Source of the DNA: Acanthamoeba sp. SK_2022b
Taxonomy: Eukaryota; Discosea; Longamoebia; Acanthamoebidae
Direction: 5' to 3'
DNA length: 64,000 bases
Assembly (NCBI GenBank): GCA_027943245.1
Contig: JANDJZ010001760.1
Span: forward strand, 1 to 64,000
Part shown: one piece after another, positions 41,155-51,430 of the stretch
How positions within the stretch are numbered: position 1 is the first letter of the stretch
Layout: every line of letters starts with the position of its first letter
The notes under the pieces: generated by a model
Seen by the model: the letters and a program-made list of their open reading frames with translations, nothing else
Told to the model about the DNA's origin: nothing
Databases searched by the model: none
Program-made: the position numbers and the translations under genes

Positions 41155-41185
41155 GGGGCCGCCTACGCCGGCCCCTTTGCTTTTT
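41155..41185 (+). other. Hairpin between hcp and hcr
   Basis: GGGGCCG and CGGCCCC form a seven-base stem followed by TTTGCTTTTT, in the 56 bases between the genes. It resembles an intrinsic terminator that would lower hcr relative to hcp. The hcr Shine-Dalgarno sequence (TGAGGTG) follows at once. Confidence 0.6.
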
Positions 41186-41196
41186 GAGGTGCCCCG

Positions 41197-42198
41197 ATGA
41201 CTCAACCCACTCCGCTTTGCCCGAACCGCATGCAGGTGCATTCCATCCAGCGTGAAACCGCCGACGTCTGGACGCTGAACCTGATCTGCGACGTTTTCTA
41301 CCCTTATCAGGCGGGCCAGTTTGCGCTGGTCAGCATCCGCAACAGCGAGGAGACGCTGCGCGCCTATACGCTCTCCTCCTCGCCCGGCCAGAGCCGCTTT
41401 CTCAGCATCAGCGTGCGCTGCCTGCCGGACGGCGTCGGATCGCGCTGGCTGACGCAAGAGGTCAAGCCCGGCAACACGCTGTGGTTGTCCGATGCCCAGG
41501 GCGAGTTCAGCTGCGAGCGACACCCGGCCGATCGTTATCTGATGCTGGCCGCCGGCTGCGGCGTGACGCCGATCGTCTCGATGTGCCGCTGGTTGACCGC
41601 CAACCGTCCGGCCTGCGATATCGCCGTGATCTTTAACGTGCGCACCCCCGCCGACACGATTTTCGCCGATCAATGGCGCGCGCTATGCGCAGCCCATCCG
41701 CAGCTGCGCCTGACGCTGATGGCCGAGCGGGATCTGCAACCCGGCTACCTCAGCGGCCGCATCGATGAACAGACGCTGCGGCAGGCGGCGCCGGATATCG
41801 CCGAACGCACGGTGATGACCTGCGGCCCTGCGCCCTACATGGAACAGGTGGAGCAGCTGTGCCGCCGGCTCGGCGTGCCGGCCGAGCGTTTCCATAAAGA
41901 GCAGTTCCACACGCCGGCGGCGCAGGCCGATGCCACCGAAGGGCTGACGCTGCGCGCCGCCCGCCCGCTGCGCGAATTCCGCGTGCCGGTCGGCAGCACG
42001 CTGCTGGCGGCGATGGAGGCCAATGCCCTGCCGGTCAACGCCGCCTGCCGCGCCGGGGTGTGCGGCTCGTGCAAAACCCGCATCCTCGAGGGCGACTACA
42101 CCACCACCAGCACCATGACGCTGAGCGCGGAAGAGGTAGCGCAAGGCTACGTGCTGGCCTGCAGTTGCCAGCTGCAGGGCGACGTCACATTGGCGTGA
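41197..42198 (+). CDS. hcr: NADH oxidoreductase Hcr
   Basis: Electron donor to Hcp. The 333-residue protein has an FAD-binding ferredoxin-reductase domain ([10 protein letters not shown] near residues 49-58), an NAD-binding domain ([14 protein letters not shown] and [12 protein letters not shown]), and a C-terminal plant-type [2Fe-2S] ferredoxin domain with cysteines in [13 protein letters not shown] and a late ACSC. TGAGGTG precedes the ATG. It is normally sized (E. coli 322). Confidence 0.96.
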   Translation: MTQPTPLCPNRMQVHSIQRETADVWTLNLICDVFYPYQAGQFALVSIRNSEETLRAYTLSSSPGQSRFLSISVRCLPDGVGSRWLTQEVKPGNTLWLSDAQGEFSCERHPADRYLMLAAGCGVTPIVSMCRWLTANRPACDIAVIFNVRTPADTIFADQWRALCAAHPQLRLTLMAERDLQPGYLSGRIDEQTLRQAAPDIAERTVMTCGPAPYMEQVEQLCRRLGVPAERFHKEQFHTPAAQADATEGLTLRAARPLREFRVPVGSTLLAAMEANALPVNAACRAGVCGSCKTRILEGDYTTTSTMTLSAEEVAQGYVLACSCQLQGDVTLA

Positions 42199-42205
42199 TC
42201 CCCAG

Positions 42206-42229
42206 GCCCCATCGCCGCGATGGGGCATT
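42206..42229 (+). terminator. Terminator after hcr
   Basis: GCCCCATCG and CGATGGGGC form a perfect nine-base stem around CCG, followed by ATTTAT, eight bases after the hcr stop. Confidence 0.7.
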
Positions 42230-42322
42230 TATCGGCAAGTTCCCTCATCCCCGCCCGGTTACACTTTCCTCCGTCCTACGCTCTTTACCCTTCCTGACCG
42301 CATCTCGTCCACAGCCGGTAAG

Positions 42323-42329
42323 CTATGCT
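42323..42329 (+). promoter_or_regulatory. Candidate sigma-S -10 element of poxB
   Basis: CTATGCT, preceded by AAG and followed by TGC, resembles the sigma-S -10 (CTATACT). It lies about 70 bases before the poxB ATG with no good -35. E. coli poxB depends on RpoS, which supports the reading. Confidence 0.45.
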
Positions 42330-42397
42330 TGCAGTTGTTCTGCTGCCACTCACCGGATCGAGTACACATCGTTTTTCAAACCATGTTTGGGGGAACC

Positions 42398-44119
42398 ATG
42401 AAGCAAACCGTAGCCACACTGATCGCCAAAACGCTGGATCAAGCCGGCGTAAAACGCATTTGGGGCGTGACCGGCGATTCGCTCAACGGCCTGAGCGACA
42501 GCCTGCACCGCATGGGCACCATCGAATGGCTGGGCACCCGCCATGAAGAGGTGGCCGCCTTCGCCGCCGGCGCCGAAGCCCAGCTCACCGGCCAGCTGGC
42601 GGTGTGCGCCGGTTCCTGCGGCCCCGGCAACCTGCACCTGATCAACGGGCTGTTCGACTGCCACCGCAACCATGTGCCGGTGCTGGCGATCGCCGCACAC
42701 ATTCCTTCCAGCGAAATCGGCAGCGGCTACTTCCAGGAAACGCATCCGCAGGAGCTGTTCCGCGAATGCAGCCACTATTGCGAGCTGGTTTCCAACCCGG
42801 AACAGCTACCGCGCGTGCTGGAGATCGCCATGCGCAAGGCGATCCTCAACCGTGGCGTCTCGGTAGTGGTCTTGCCGGGCGACGTGGCGCTGCGCATGGC
42901 GCCGGAAGACGCGACCCTGACCTGGCATACCCCGGCGCTGCCGCTGGTGCAGCCGCCGATGAGCGAGCTGAACAAGCTGGCGGAGACGCTGAATCAGGCG
43001 AAGAACATCACCCTGATGTGCGGCAGCGGCTGCGCAGGCGCGCACGATGAGGTGGTCAAGCTGGCCGAGCTGCTGCAGGCGCCGGTGGTACACGCGCTGC
43101 GCGGCAAGGAGCACATCGAGTGGGATAACCCGTACAGCGTCGGCATGACCGGGCTGATCGGCTTCTCCTCCGGCTATCACGCGATGATGAACGCCGACAC
43201 GCTGGTGCTGCTCGGCACCCAGTTCCCCTACCGCGCGTTCTACCCCACCAACGCCAATATCATTCAGATCGACATCAACCCCGGCAGCATCGGCGCGCAC
43301 TGCCCGGTCAACATGGCGCTGGTGGGCGATATCCACACCACCCTCAGCGCCCTGCTGCCGCAGCTGGAGCCCAAACGCGACCGGGCGTTCCTCGACAAGG
43401 CGCTGGAGCATTACCGCAACGCGCGCAAGGATCTCGACGGGCTGGCGACCGCCAACGACGACCAGCCGATCCACCCGCAGTATCTGGCGCAGCAACTCAG
43501 CCAGTTCGCCAGCGACGACGCCATCTTTACCTGCGACGTCGGCACGCCGACGGTGTGGGCCGCCCGCTACGTGAAAATGAACGGCAAGCGCCGCCTGCTC
43601 GGTTCGTTCAACCACGGTTCGATGGCCAACGCCATGCCGCAGGCGATCGGCGCCCAGGCCACCGCGCCGGATAAACAGGTGATCGCCATGTGCGGCGACG
43701 GCGGCTTCACCATGCTGATGGGGGATTTCCTGTCGCTGGCGCAGCTCAAGCTGCCAGTGAAAATCGTGGTGTTCAACAACAGCGTGCTGGGGTTCGTGGC
43801 GATGGAGATGAAGGCCGGCGGCTACCTGACCGACGGCACCGACCTGCATAACCCGGACTTCGCGGCGATCGCCAACGCCGCCGGCATCAAAGGCATCCGC
43901 GTGGAAAAAGCCTCGGAGCTGGACGGGGCGCTGCAGGAGATGTTGGCGCACCCCGGCCCGGCGCTGCTGGACGTGGTCACCGCCAAGCAAGAGCTGGCGA
44001 TGCCGCCGCAGATCAAGTTCGAACAGGCCAAAGGCTTCAGCCTGTACATGCTGCGCGCCATCATCAACGGCCGCGGCGACGAAGTGGTCGAGCTGGCGAA
44101 GACCAACTGGCTGCGCTAA
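42398..44119 (+). CDS. poxB: Pyruvate dehydrogenase (quinone), pyruvate oxidase
   Basis: Peripheral membrane flavoenzyme that decarboxylates pyruvate to acetate and CO2 and passes electrons to ubiquinone, mainly in stationary phase. The 573-residue protein (E. coli 572) has the TPP family layout: N-terminal PYR domain with the catalytic Glu in [14 protein letters not shown], central FAD domain, and C-terminal domain with the TPP/Mg motif [15 protein letters not shown] to FNNSVLGF. The C-terminal amphipathic helix that binds lipid (ending ELAKTNWLR) is conserved. GGGGGAA lies upstream of the ATG at 42398. Confidence 0.97.
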   Translation: MKQTVATLIAKTLDQAGVKRIWGVTGDSLNGLSDSLHRMGTIEWLGTRHEEVAAFAAGAEAQLTGQLAVCAGSCGPGNLHLINGLFDCHRNHVPVLAIAAHIPSSEIGSGYFQETHPQELFRECSHYCELVSNPEQLPRVLEIAMRKAILNRGVSVVVLPGDVALRMAPEDATLTWHTPALPLVQPPMSELNKLAETLNQAKNITLMCGSGCAGAHDEVVKLAELLQAPVVHALRGKEHIEWDNPYSVGMTGLIGFSSGYHAMMNADTLVLLGTQFPYRAFYPTNANIIQIDINPGSIGAHCPVNMALVGDIHTTLSALLPQLEPKRDRAFLDKALEHYRNARKDLDGLATANDDQPIHPQYLAQQLSQFASDDAIFTCDVGTPTVWAARYVKMNGKRRLLGSFNHGSMANAMPQAIGAQATAPDKQVIAMCGDGGFTMLMGDFLSLAQLKLPVKIVVFNNSVLGFVAMEMKAGGYLTDGTDLHNPDFAAIANAAGIKGIRVEKASELDGALQEMLAHPGPALLDVVTAKQELAMPPQIKFEQAKGFSLYMLRAIINGRGDEVVELAKTNWLR

Positions 44120-44140
44120 GCAAGCTGCCCCCGGTAAAAT

Positions 44141-44166
44141 AAGGGTATATGATGCCATGTACCCTT
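44141..44166 (+). terminator. Hairpin between poxB and ltaE
   Basis: AAGGGTA and TACCCTT form a seven-base stem around a 12-base loop, followed by TTCC. It lies in the 75-base gap and may partly terminate poxB. Confidence 0.5.
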
Positions 44167-44194
44167 TTCCTCTCCCTTAAATTCCAGGAACCTT

Positions 44195-45211
44195 ATGCTT
44201 ATCGATCTACGCAGCGACACCGTCACCCGCCCCAGCGCCGCCATGCGCCAGGCGATGGCTCAGGCAGAGGTCGGCGACGACGTCTACGGCGATGACCCGA
44301 CGGTCAACGCGCTGGAGGCCGAGGCGGTACGCCTGTCAGGCAAAGAAGCGGCGCTGTTTTTGCCCAGCGGCACCCAGGCCAACCTGGTGGCGCTGCTGAG
44401 CCACTGCCAGCGCGGCGACGAATATCTGGTCGGCCAACAGGCGCACAACTATAAATACGAGGCCGGCGGCGCGGCGGTGCTGGGCAGCATCCAGCCGCAG
44501 CCGATCGAGGCCGACGCGGACGGCACGCTGCCGCTGGACAAGCTCGCCGCCGCCATCAAACCCGACGATATCCACTTCGCCCGCACCCGGCTGCTGAGCC
44601 TGGAAAACACCATCAGCGGCCGAGTTCTGCCGCAGGCCTACCTGCAGCAGGCGTGGCAGTTTAGCCGCGAGCGGCAGCTGGCGCTGCATATCGACGGTGC
44701 GCGCATCTTCAACGCCGCCGTGGCGCTGAACCTGCCGCTGAAAGAGATCGTGCAATACTGCGACACCTTCACCATTTGCCTGTCAAAAGGATTGGGCGCG
44801 CCGGTCGGATCGCTGCTGTGCGGCAGCGAGGCCTTCATTCAGCGCGCGCTGCGCTGGCGCAAGATGACCGGCGGCGGGCTGCGTCAGGCCGGCATTCTGG
44901 CGGCAGCCGGTCTTTACGCTTTGGAGCATAACGTCGCGCGGCTGCGCGAAGACCATGACAACGCGGTCTGGCTGGAGCAACAGCTGCGGCAGATCGGCGT
45001 AGAGATCGCCGAACCCGGCGCACAGACCAACGTGCTGTACCTGCGCCAATCACCGGCGCTGGCGGCCAAATTCGGCCCGTGGATGCGCGAACGCGGCGTG
45101 CTGATCAGCAGCGGCCCGCTGACGCGCATTCTGACCCACCTCGACGTCAGCCGTCAGGATTTGCAGCGGGTGGTCGAGCTGTGGCGGGAGTTCCTCCGGC
45201 AGCACGCCTGA
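44195..45211 (+). CDS. ltaE: Low-specificity L-threonine aldolase
   Basis: PLP enzyme that cleaves L-threonine and L-allo-threonine to glycine and acetaldehyde. The 338-residue protein (E. coli 333) starts with the family motif MLIDLRSDTVTRPSAAMRQAM. Substrate and cofactor contacts are visible in LPSGTQANLVALL and HIDGARIFNAAVAL. The Schiff-base lysine is Lys198 in CLSKGLGAPVGS. CAGGAA precedes the ATG. It probably shares the poxB message in part. Confidence 0.96.
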   Translation: MLIDLRSDTVTRPSAAMRQAMAQAEVGDDVYGDDPTVNALEAEAVRLSGKEAALFLPSGTQANLVALLSHCQRGDEYLVGQQAHNYKYEAGGAAVLGSIQPQPIEADADGTLPLDKLAAAIKPDDIHFARTRLLSLENTISGRVLPQAYLQQAWQFSRERQLALHIDGARIFNAAVALNLPLKEIVQYCDTFTICLSKGLGAPVGSLLCGSEAFIQRALRWRKMTGGGLRQAGILAAAGLYALEHNVARLREDHDNAVWLEQQLRQIGVEIAEPGAQTNVLYLRQSPALAAKFGPWMRERGVLISSGPLTRILTHLDVSRQDLQRVVELWREFLRQHA

Positions 45212-45240
45212 TCGCCAGGGGCGCAGACCGCGCCCCACCA

Positions 45241-45588
45241 TCAGAAGATCCAGCGGCCATAAACCCAGTACCACAGCCCCAGCACCGCCACCAGGTTGAG
45301 CGCCACGCTGAGGATGAACCAGGTTTTAAACGGCTGCTTCTGGGTTTTGTGGCGAAACAGCTGCTGCGCCGCCAGTGCGCCCAACCACCCGCCCAGCGCG
45401 CCGAACAGCAACAGCGTCGCCTCCGGTACCCGCCGCCACCCTTTGCGCGCCGCCAGCTTATCGCCGCCGTAGATCAGAAACGTCAGCAGGTTGGCCAACA
45501 GCAACCACATCCACACCGGATGCAGCGAGAACAGGCTGGCGACCAGCGCCAGGCCCAGCAGGGCGTAACAAATCACATTGAGCTTCAT
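45241..45588 (-). CDS. DUF1294 membrane protein
   Basis: Small inner-membrane protein of 115 residues with three or four hydrophobic segments. The motif [29 protein letters not shown] followed by [13 protein letters not shown] is the DUF1294 signature; in some bacteria this domain is fused to a cold shock domain, which is not the case here. Function unknown. The ATG at 45586-45588 follows a GGAT; the open frame reaches 37 codons further but that part is Cys/Arg-rich and unlike the family. Convergent with ltaE (29 bases) and divergent from ybjT. Confidence 0.85.
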   Translation of the reverse strand: MKLNVICYALLGLALVASLFSLHPVWMWLLLANLLTFLIYGGDKLAARKGWRRVPEATLLLFGALGGWLGALAAQQLFRHKTQKQPFKTWFILSVALNLVAVLGLWYWVYGRWIF

Positions 45589-45739
45589 GACATCCGGTTT
45601 TTCGTTCGGTAAGGGGGCGCGTAGTGTGAACCTGCACCAGGATGGATGCAACCGGCTTATACCCATACAAAAAGTGCATTTAAACCCTGAATTTGGCATC
45701 CTGTCGTTCAGCCAATCCTCTACCGCACAAGGCGGCCCG

Positions 45740-47179
45740 ATGACACCCCAACGCGTACTGGTTCTTGGAGCCAGCGGCTATATAGGCCAGAACCTGATCC
45801 CGCACCTGATCGAACAGGGGCACCAGATTACCGCCGCCGCGCGGCGCATCGAGTGGCTGCAGGAGCGGAACTGGCCGCAGGTCAACTGCCTGTATGCCGA
45901 TCTGTATCGCCCGGAGACCCTGAGCGCGGCGCTGTGGGAGATCGATACGCTTTACTATCTGGTACACGCGATGGGCGACGGCGACGATTTTATCGAGAAG
46001 GAGCGCCAGGCGGCGGAAAACCTGCGCGACGCGCTGCGCAATGCCGGTGTCAAACAGGTGATCTTCCTCGGCGCGCTGCAGCCGAACGACGACAGCTCAC
46101 CGCACCTGGCGGCCCGCCGCCTGACCGGCGAGATCTTGCGCCAGAGCGGCGTGCCGGTGACCGAGCTGCGCGCCGGCATCGTCGTCGGCCCCGGCTCGGC
46201 GGCGTTCGAAGTGATGCGCGACATGGTCTATAACCTGCCGGTGCTGACGCCGCCGCGCTGGGTGCGCTCGAAGTCATCGCCGGTGGCGCTGGAGAACCTG
46301 CTGGTTTATCTGGCCGATCTGCTGGCGCACCCGGCGCAGGAACACCGCATCTTCGACGTTGCCGGGCCGGAGTACCTCAGCTATCAGGATATGTTCAAAC
46401 GCTTTATCGCCCTCAGCGGCAAGCGGCGCTGGCTGATCCCGATCCCTTTGCCGACGCGGCTGATTTCGGTGTGGTTCATCAGCCTGATCACCTCGGTGCC
46501 GCCGCCGATCGCCCGCGCGCTGATCCAGGGGCTGAAGCACGATCTGCCCGCTGACGGCCGGCCGCTGCAGGCCCTGATCCCGCAGCGGCTGCACACCTTT
46601 GATCAGGCGGTCGCCACCACGCTGCAGCGCGAACAGGAGGTGGTCGATTCCGCCGACTGGGGCTACGATCCGGCGGCGCGGGCCCGCTGGCGCCCCGGCT
46701 ACGGTTACTATCCGAAACAGGCCGGTTGTTCGCTGGACACCGCCGCCACCCGCGAGGCCCTGTGGCAAACGGTGCAGCAGCTGGGGGGCGAAGAAGGCTA
46801 TTTCTACGCCAATATTCTGTGGCGCATCCGCGCCCGCATGGACGACATGATCGGCAACGGGGTGGTCTACGGCCGCCCGGCGCGCGCGACCCTGGCGCTG
46901 GGCGACGAGATCGACGGCTGGAAAGTCATCACGCTGAAGCCGCTGCGGCAACTGGCGCTGCTGTTCGGCATGAAGGCACCGGGGCTGGGGCGGCTGAGCT
47001 TCAGCATCACCGATCACGGCGATCGCCGCACGCTGGACGTGCGCGCCTGGTGGCATCCGGCCGGCTTCAGCGGGCTGCTGTATTGGTTCGCCATGATGCC
47101 CGCACACCTGTTCATTTTTCGCGGCATGGCGAAGCGCATCGCCGAGCTTGCTGAGAGCCGGGATCGCCAACAGCGCTGA
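45740..47179 (+). CDS. ybjT: NAD(P)-binding SDR-like protein with DUF2867 domain
   Basis: Protein of 479 residues matching E. coli YbjT (476). An N-terminal atypical short-chain dehydrogenase-like Rossmann fold has the nucleotide motif GASGYIGQN (residues 10-18), with no classical Tyr-X3-Lys catalytic pair that I can point to. The C-terminal DUF2867 region (about 330-470) ends with hydrophobic stretches ([16 protein letters not shown]), suggesting membrane contact. Function unknown. AAGGCGG precedes the ATG at 45740; an upstream extension to 45578 would overlap the divergent DUF1294 gene. Confidence 0.9.
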   Translation: MTPQRVLVLGASGYIGQNLIPHLIEQGHQITAAARRIEWLQERNWPQVNCLYADLYRPETLSAALWEIDTLYYLVHAMGDGDDFIEKERQAAENLRDALRNAGVKQVIFLGALQPNDDSSPHLAARRLTGEILRQSGVPVTELRAGIVVGPGSAAFEVMRDMVYNLPVLTPPRWVRSKSSPVALENLLVYLADLLAHPAQEHRIFDVAGPEYLSYQDMFKRFIALSGKRRWLIPIPLPTRLISVWFISLITSVPPPIARALIQGLKHDLPADGRPLQALIPQRLHTFDQAVATTLQREQEVVDSADWGYDPAARARWRPGYGYYPKQAGCSLDTAATREALWQTVQQLGGEEGYFYANILWRIRARMDDMIGNGVVYGRPARATLALGDEIDGWKVITLKPLRQLALLFGMKAPGLGRLSFSITDHGDRRTLDVRAWWHPAGFSGLLYWFAMMPAHLFIFRGMAKRIAELAESRDRQQR

Positions 47180-47337
47180 ACGCCGTTCATTTGTCGATCA
47201 ACCGCACAGTTTGCCGCTGTGCTTCGGGGCTTTCCGATTGCATAGCGCACGAAATCACGGAAGAATGGCATCTTATTTGCTGGGAGCGCCGCAAGCGCCC
47301 GCCGGTATTCCGATTTTGGGTGAGAATAGAGTCCGTT

Positions 47338-48348
47338 ATGAAGGTATTGGTCACCGGTGCCACCAGTGGGTTAGGCCGTAACGCCGTTGAATATCTGCGC
47401 CGCCAGGGCATCAAAGTGCGCGCCACCGGCCGCAACCAGGCGATGGGCGGCCTGCTGGAAAAAATGGGCGCGGAGTTTATTCATGCCGATCTCACCAATC
47501 TGATCTCTTCGCAGGCCAAGGCGATGCTGGCGGACGTCGACGTGCTGTGGCACTGCTCCAGCTTTACCTCGCCCTGGGGCACCGAAGAGGCCTTCGAACT
47601 GGCCAACGTCCGCGCCACCCGCCGCCTCGGCGAATGGGCGGCGGCCTACGGCGTAGCGCAGTTCATTCACATCTCCTCCCCGGCGATCTATTTCGATTAC
47701 CACCATCACCGCAACGTGACCGAAGACTTCCGCCCGCAGCGCTACGCCAACGAATTCGCGCGCAGCAAGGCCGCCGGCGAGCAGGTGATCCAGCAGTTGG
47801 CGCTGTCCAATCCGCAGACTCATTTCACCATTCTGCGCCCGCAGGGATTGTTCGGGCCGCACGACAAGGTGATGCTGCCGCGGCTGCTACAGATGATCAA
47901 ACGCTACGGCAACCTGCTGCTGCCGCGCGGCGGCGCGGCGATGGTGGACATGACCTACCTGGAGAATGCGGTGCACGCCATGTGGCTGGCGACGCTAAAA
48001 GAAGATACCCCGTCCGGCCGCGCCTACAACATCACCAACCAGCAGCCGCGTCCGTTGCGCACCGTGGTGCAGCAGCTGATCGACGATTTGGGCATGAAAT
48101 GCCGCATCCGCTCCGTCCCCTATCCGATGCTCGACATGATGGCGCGCGGCATGGAACGCCTCGGCAGCAAAAGCGAGAAGGAGCCGGTGCTGACCCACTA
48201 CGGCGTCGCCAAACTCAACTTCGACCTCACGCTCGATACCACCCGCGCGCAGCAAGAGCTGGGCTATCAGCCGATCGTCTCGCTGGAAGAAGGCATCTCG
48301 CGCACCGCCCGCTGGCTGAAAGATCACGGCAAGCTGCACGGCCTGTAA
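47338..48348 (+). CDS. ybjS: Extended SDR-family protein YbjS
   Basis: Rossmann-fold protein of 336 residues (E. coli 337) from the extended short-chain dehydrogenase / sugar-epimerase-like group. The nucleotide motif is GATSGLG at residues 7-13, and [11 protein letters not shown] supplies the usual serine. At the expected Tyr-X3-Lys site the sequence reads Phe-Ala-Arg-Ser-Lys, so the catalytic tyrosine appears to be missing. Function unknown. The ATG at 47338 is used by homology; the Shine-Dalgarno sequence is weak. The stop codon directly abuts the stop of amiD on the other strand. Confidence 0.9.
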   Translation: MKVLVTGATSGLGRNAVEYLRRQGIKVRATGRNQAMGGLLEKMGAEFIHADLTNLISSQAKAMLADVDVLWHCSSFTSPWGTEEAFELANVRATRRLGEWAAAYGVAQFIHISSPAIYFDYHHHRNVTEDFRPQRYANEFARSKAAGEQVIQQLALSNPQTHFTILRPQGLFGPHDKVMLPRLLQMIKRYGNLLLPRGGAAMVDMTYLENAVHAMWLATLKEDTPSGRAYNITNQQPRPLRTVVQQLIDDLGMKCRIRSVPYPMLDMMARGMERLGSKSEKEPVLTHYGVAKLNFDLTLDTTRAQQELGYQPIVSLEEGISRTARWLKDHGKLHGL

Positions 48349-49185
48349 TCAACGCGCCGCGCCGTACTTCACCAGCAGCGCATCGACAATCGCTTCACTC
48401 TCTGCATCCGGCTCGCCGCGCACATCGTCGGGCCGGAAGTGCATCTGAAACGCTGCTACCACGTTGCGCTGCTGCCGCGCATCCCATGACGGCTCGATCG
48501 CATAGCCGTAACGCGCCAGCTTTTCGAGCAGCGGCGCCATCGGTACCGGCGCATGACGATCGCGCCCCGCCAGCAAACGCTGCACGTCTCGTTCGTCCGG
48601 CCAGGCGCCGATGCCGGCCTCGGCCAGCTGCCGCCAGGGGAACAGTGGGCCGGGATCCTGCTTGCGCTGCGGCGCGATATCGCTGTGCCCCACCACGTCC
48701 TGCGGCTGGATGCCATAGCGTTGGATAATGTCGCGGCTCAGCGGGATCAGCACGGCGATCTGCTCCGCCGTATAGGGTTGCCAGTGGGTGAACAGCATGC
48801 TGCGGGTGAAGCCCTTGTTGACGATTTCGATGCCGATCGAGGTGTCGTTGAGGTTGCTGCGGCCCCGCCAGGCGCTGGTGCCGGCATGCCAGGCGCGCAT
48901 CGCCTCCGGCACCAGCCGGTACACCGTCGGTTTGCCATGCTCGCGCTGCGGGTGCGCCGGCAGCAGATAATGGGCGCTGACGTGCTCGTCGGTCAGCGTT
49001 TTCAGCGATGAATGGAAGTCTTCCGCCGTGTAGTGCATCACCAAAAACCGGATGCGCTGATCGGCACCCTGCGCCTGATGCAGGGTTTCGAGCTGGTAAG
49101 CGCCGCGATCGACGAGCGTGTCCTGCTGTGGATTTTGGCACCCCGCCAACAGCGCGGCGGCGATAATCCCTGGCCAAATTTTCAC
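48349..49185 (-). CDS. amiD: N-acetylmuramoyl-L-alanine amidase AmiD (lipoprotein)
   Basis: Zinc amidase on the inner face of the outer membrane; cleaves the bond between MurNAc (or anhydro-MurNAc) and L-Ala. The 278-residue precursor has a lipobox LLAGC with Cys16, and Gln at +2 sends it to the outer membrane. The Amidase_2 domain shows zinc ligands His51 (FLVMHYT) and the His and Asp of VGHSDIAPQRKQDPG. A C-terminal peptidoglycan-binding-like helical domain covers about 200-275. The start is GTG (49183-49185) with a strong AGGAGG four bases upstream. Confidence 0.95.
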   Translation of the reverse strand: MKIWPGIIAAALLAGCQNPQQDTLVDRGAYQLETLHQAQGADQRIRFLVMHYTAEDFHSSLKTLTDEHVSAHYLLPAHPQREHGKPTVYRLVPEAMRAWHAGTSAWRGRSNLNDTSIGIEIVNKGFTRSMLFTHWQPYTAEQIAVLIPLSRDIIQRYGIQPQDVVGHSDIAPQRKQDPGPLFPWRQLAEAGIGAWPDERDVQRLLAGRDRHAPVPMAPLLEKLARYGYAIEPSWDARQQRNVVAAFQMHFRPDDVRGEPDAESEAIVDALLVKYGAAR

Positions 49186-49372
49186 TTATCCTCCTGATTG
49201 TCGTCCGTGAAAATGGTAAGGCGACGCGATTAACCTGTATCCAATCATCACGCTCATCGAGAAATGATGACAGATAGCGCCGATGTGCAAGCGAGTGTTT
49301 CTCTCGGCTGGCGCCCTGCGCCCCCCATGATAGTCTCAAAGTATTATCTGCGCTGAAAGAGCGGAGTCGAAC

Positions 49373-50899
49373 ATGTTCACACCACGCTATCTGTCCTGGT
49401 TGCTCTGTGCCGCCATGCTGCCGCTCAGCGGCTGCGATCAGCAAAAAGTCGCCGGTGCGATGGGCGGGAGCACGCCGCCCCCGGCCGCTCCCGCCGCCAC
49501 TGCAAGTGCGCCGGCCTATACGCCGCTGACCGCCGATCAGCTGTACCAGTTGGTCAGCCCGGTGGCGCTGTTCCCCGATAAGTTGCTGGCGCAGGTCTTG
49601 GCCGGCGCGGGCTATCCCGACCAAATCAGCGCCGCGGATGCCTGGCTGGCGCAAAACCGCGGCCTGCGGCCGGCGGCGCTCAGCTCGGCGGCCGACGCTC
49701 AGCCCTGGGATCCCAGCGTGCGCGGCCTGGTGCAATTCCCCGACGTGCTCGATCAGATGGCGAAGAACATCCCCTGGACCACCGCCCTAGGCAGCGCCTA
49801 CCTCAACGATCCCACCGACGTGATGAACGCCATTCAGGTAATGCGCCAGCGGGCGGCCAGCCAGGGTACGCTGAAAAACACCCCACAGCAGCGCATCGTC
49901 GTGGCTCCCACCACCCGTTACGTGGAGCAACAGTCTTATCGCCAGAGCGTGGTCGCAGCGCCGGGCGAAACCATCGTCATCGAGCCCAGCCAGCCGGATA
50001 CGGTTTACGTCCCGCATTACGATCCCTGGGTGGCCTACGGCACGCCGATCCCCGCCTACCCCAGCTATCAGTATCAGCCTTCGGGCTATAGCGGCGGAGA
50101 CATGTTGGCGGCCGGCGTGATCAGCTTCGGCGTCGGCATCGCGGTCGCCTCATTGTTCAATCAGCACAACAGCGGTTGGCACAACTGGGATATGCGCTGG
50201 GACGACCGACGCCAACCGGTGGTCTACCGCAATGCGCCTTACGTATCGCACTCCACCACCGTGGTAAATCGCGTCACCAACATCAACCAATATAACAACG
50301 TCAACAATGTGAATCGCAGCAGCACCAGCACGGTGAACAACTACAATACGTCCCCCGCCGCGCCGACGCCGCGCTTCAACGCATCGGCGCCGAACGCGGC
50401 GCCGCAACAGCCGCGCGTCGCGCCTGCAGCCCATGCGCCGATGACCATGCCGAACTTTGCGCATACCCAGCCGGTAGCGGCCGCGCCGCACGTGCAACAA
50501 TCGGTCAACGCGTCCCATGTGCAGCAACCGATGAGCATGCCGACGTTCACGCATACCGCGCCTGCGGCGCCCCACGCGCAGCAGCCGATGGCCGTGCATT
50601 CAGCGCCGGTACAGACGCATCCGATGCCGGCCGTCGCGCCGGTGCATCAATCCGCCGTGCGGCCACCGGTTCAGGTCGCGCCGCACGTCGTTCAGCCGGC
50701 GGTACACGAACCGGCCGTAGCGCCGCACCCGGCGGTAGTGCGCCCGACGCCGATGCCGCAAGAACGCGTCATGCCGCATCCGGCCCCGGCGCCGCAGATC
50801 CGCCCGTCGTTCGTTCAGCCGATACAGCATCGCCAGGAGCCGGCGCCGGTAAAACCGCAGGAGCACCGCCCGATCGTCGAGCAGCACAAGGAGGGGTAA
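49373..50899 (+). CDS. DUF3300 lipoprotein with His/Pro/Ala-rich tail
   Basis: Predicted lipoprotein of 508 residues. The signal ends in LSGC (residues 18-21), and Asp22 at +2 predicts retention in the inner membrane. The DUF3300 domain (about 50-240: SPVALFPDKLLAQVLAGAGYPDQI, then PDTVYVPHYDPWVAYG) occurs also in E. coli YacH, whose role is unknown. A glycine-rich hydrophobic stretch (GGDMLAAGVISFGVGIAVASLF) follows. The last 170 or so residues are low-complexity and rich in His, Pro, Ala, Gln and Val, which could bind metal ions or span peptidoglycan (inference). GCGGAG precedes the ATG. The gene is inserted between amiD and ybjQ, adjacent in E. coli. Confidence 0.88.
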   Translation: MFTPRYLSWLLCAAMLPLSGCDQQKVAGAMGGSTPPPAAPAATASAPAYTPLTADQLYQLVSPVALFPDKLLAQVLAGAGYPDQISAADAWLAQNRGLRPAALSSAADAQPWDPSVRGLVQFPDVLDQMAKNIPWTTALGSAYLNDPTDVMNAIQVMRQRAASQGTLKNTPQQRIVVAPTTRYVEQQSYRQSVVAAPGETIVIEPSQPDTVYVPHYDPWVAYGTPIPAYPSYQYQPSGYSGGDMLAAGVISFGVGIAVASLFNQHNSGWHNWDMRWDDRRQPVVYRNAPYVSHSTTVVNRVTNINQYNNVNNVNRSSTSTVNNYNTSPAAPTPRFNASAPNAAPQQPRVAPAAHAPMTMPNFAHTQPVAAAPHVQQSVNASHVQQPMSMPTFTHTAPAAPHAQQPMAVHSAPVQTHPMPAVAPVHQSAVRPPVQVAPHVVQPAVHEPAVAPHPAVVRPTPMPQERVMPHPAPAPQIRPSFVQPIQHRQEPAPVKPQEHRPIVEQHKEG

Positions 50900-50912
50900 A
50901 GCAAGAGAACGC

Positions 50913-50936
50913 CGCCCCGGCGGAACGGCCGGGGCG
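50913..50936. terminator. Hairpin between the DUF3300 gene and ybjQ
   Basis: CGCCCCGG and CCGGGGCG form an eight-base stem around an eight-base loop between convergent genes. No T-run follows on either side. Confidence 0.5.
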
Positions 50937-50947
50937 CGAGAATGGCG

Positions 50948-51271
50948 TTAGCGGCTGACTTTCACCGCAGTGCCGCTGACGGTCACCATCAGCATGCTGC
51001 CGTCTTTACCAACAGTTTCATAATCGATATCAATGCCGACCACCGCGTTGGCGCCCAGCTCTTTCGCCTGATCTTCCAGCTCTTCGAACGCGATCAAGCG
51101 CGCCTTGCGCAGCTCTTTCTCATAAGCGCCCGAGCGGCCGCCGACGATATCGCGCACGCCGGCGAAGAAATCACGAAAAATGTTGGCGCCGAGGATCGCT
51201 TCGCCGGTCACAACGCCGCAGTATTCGGTGATGGTGAACCCTTCCAGGGTCGGGGTAGTTGAAAGCTGCAT
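50948..51271 (-). CDS. ybjQ: UPF0145 family protein YbjQ (DUF74)
   Basis: Small soluble protein of 107 residues, matching E. coli YbjQ. The motif [28 protein letters not shown] followed by [14 protein letters not shown] is the family signature; members form pentameric rings and their function is unknown. AAGGAA lies five bases before the ATG. Divergent from ybjP. Confidence 0.94.
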   Translation of the reverse strand: MQLSTTPTLEGFTITEYCGVVTGEAILGANIFRDFFAGVRDIVGGRSGAYEKELRKARLIAFEELEDQAKELGANAVVGIDIDYETVGKDGSMLMVTVSGTAVKVSR

Positions 51272-51430
51272 CAGAATTCCTTGTTTGATTAATTCAACGT
51301 ATCTATGACCAGAGGATTGGCATTATGTTCGCTTAATCAATGGCACGCAGTACGAATGCAAGGCCAAAAAACGCATTTATACTGTAAGCTATCGGTCTTC
51401 ATGGTAGAGACTTTCACATAAGGTAATAAG

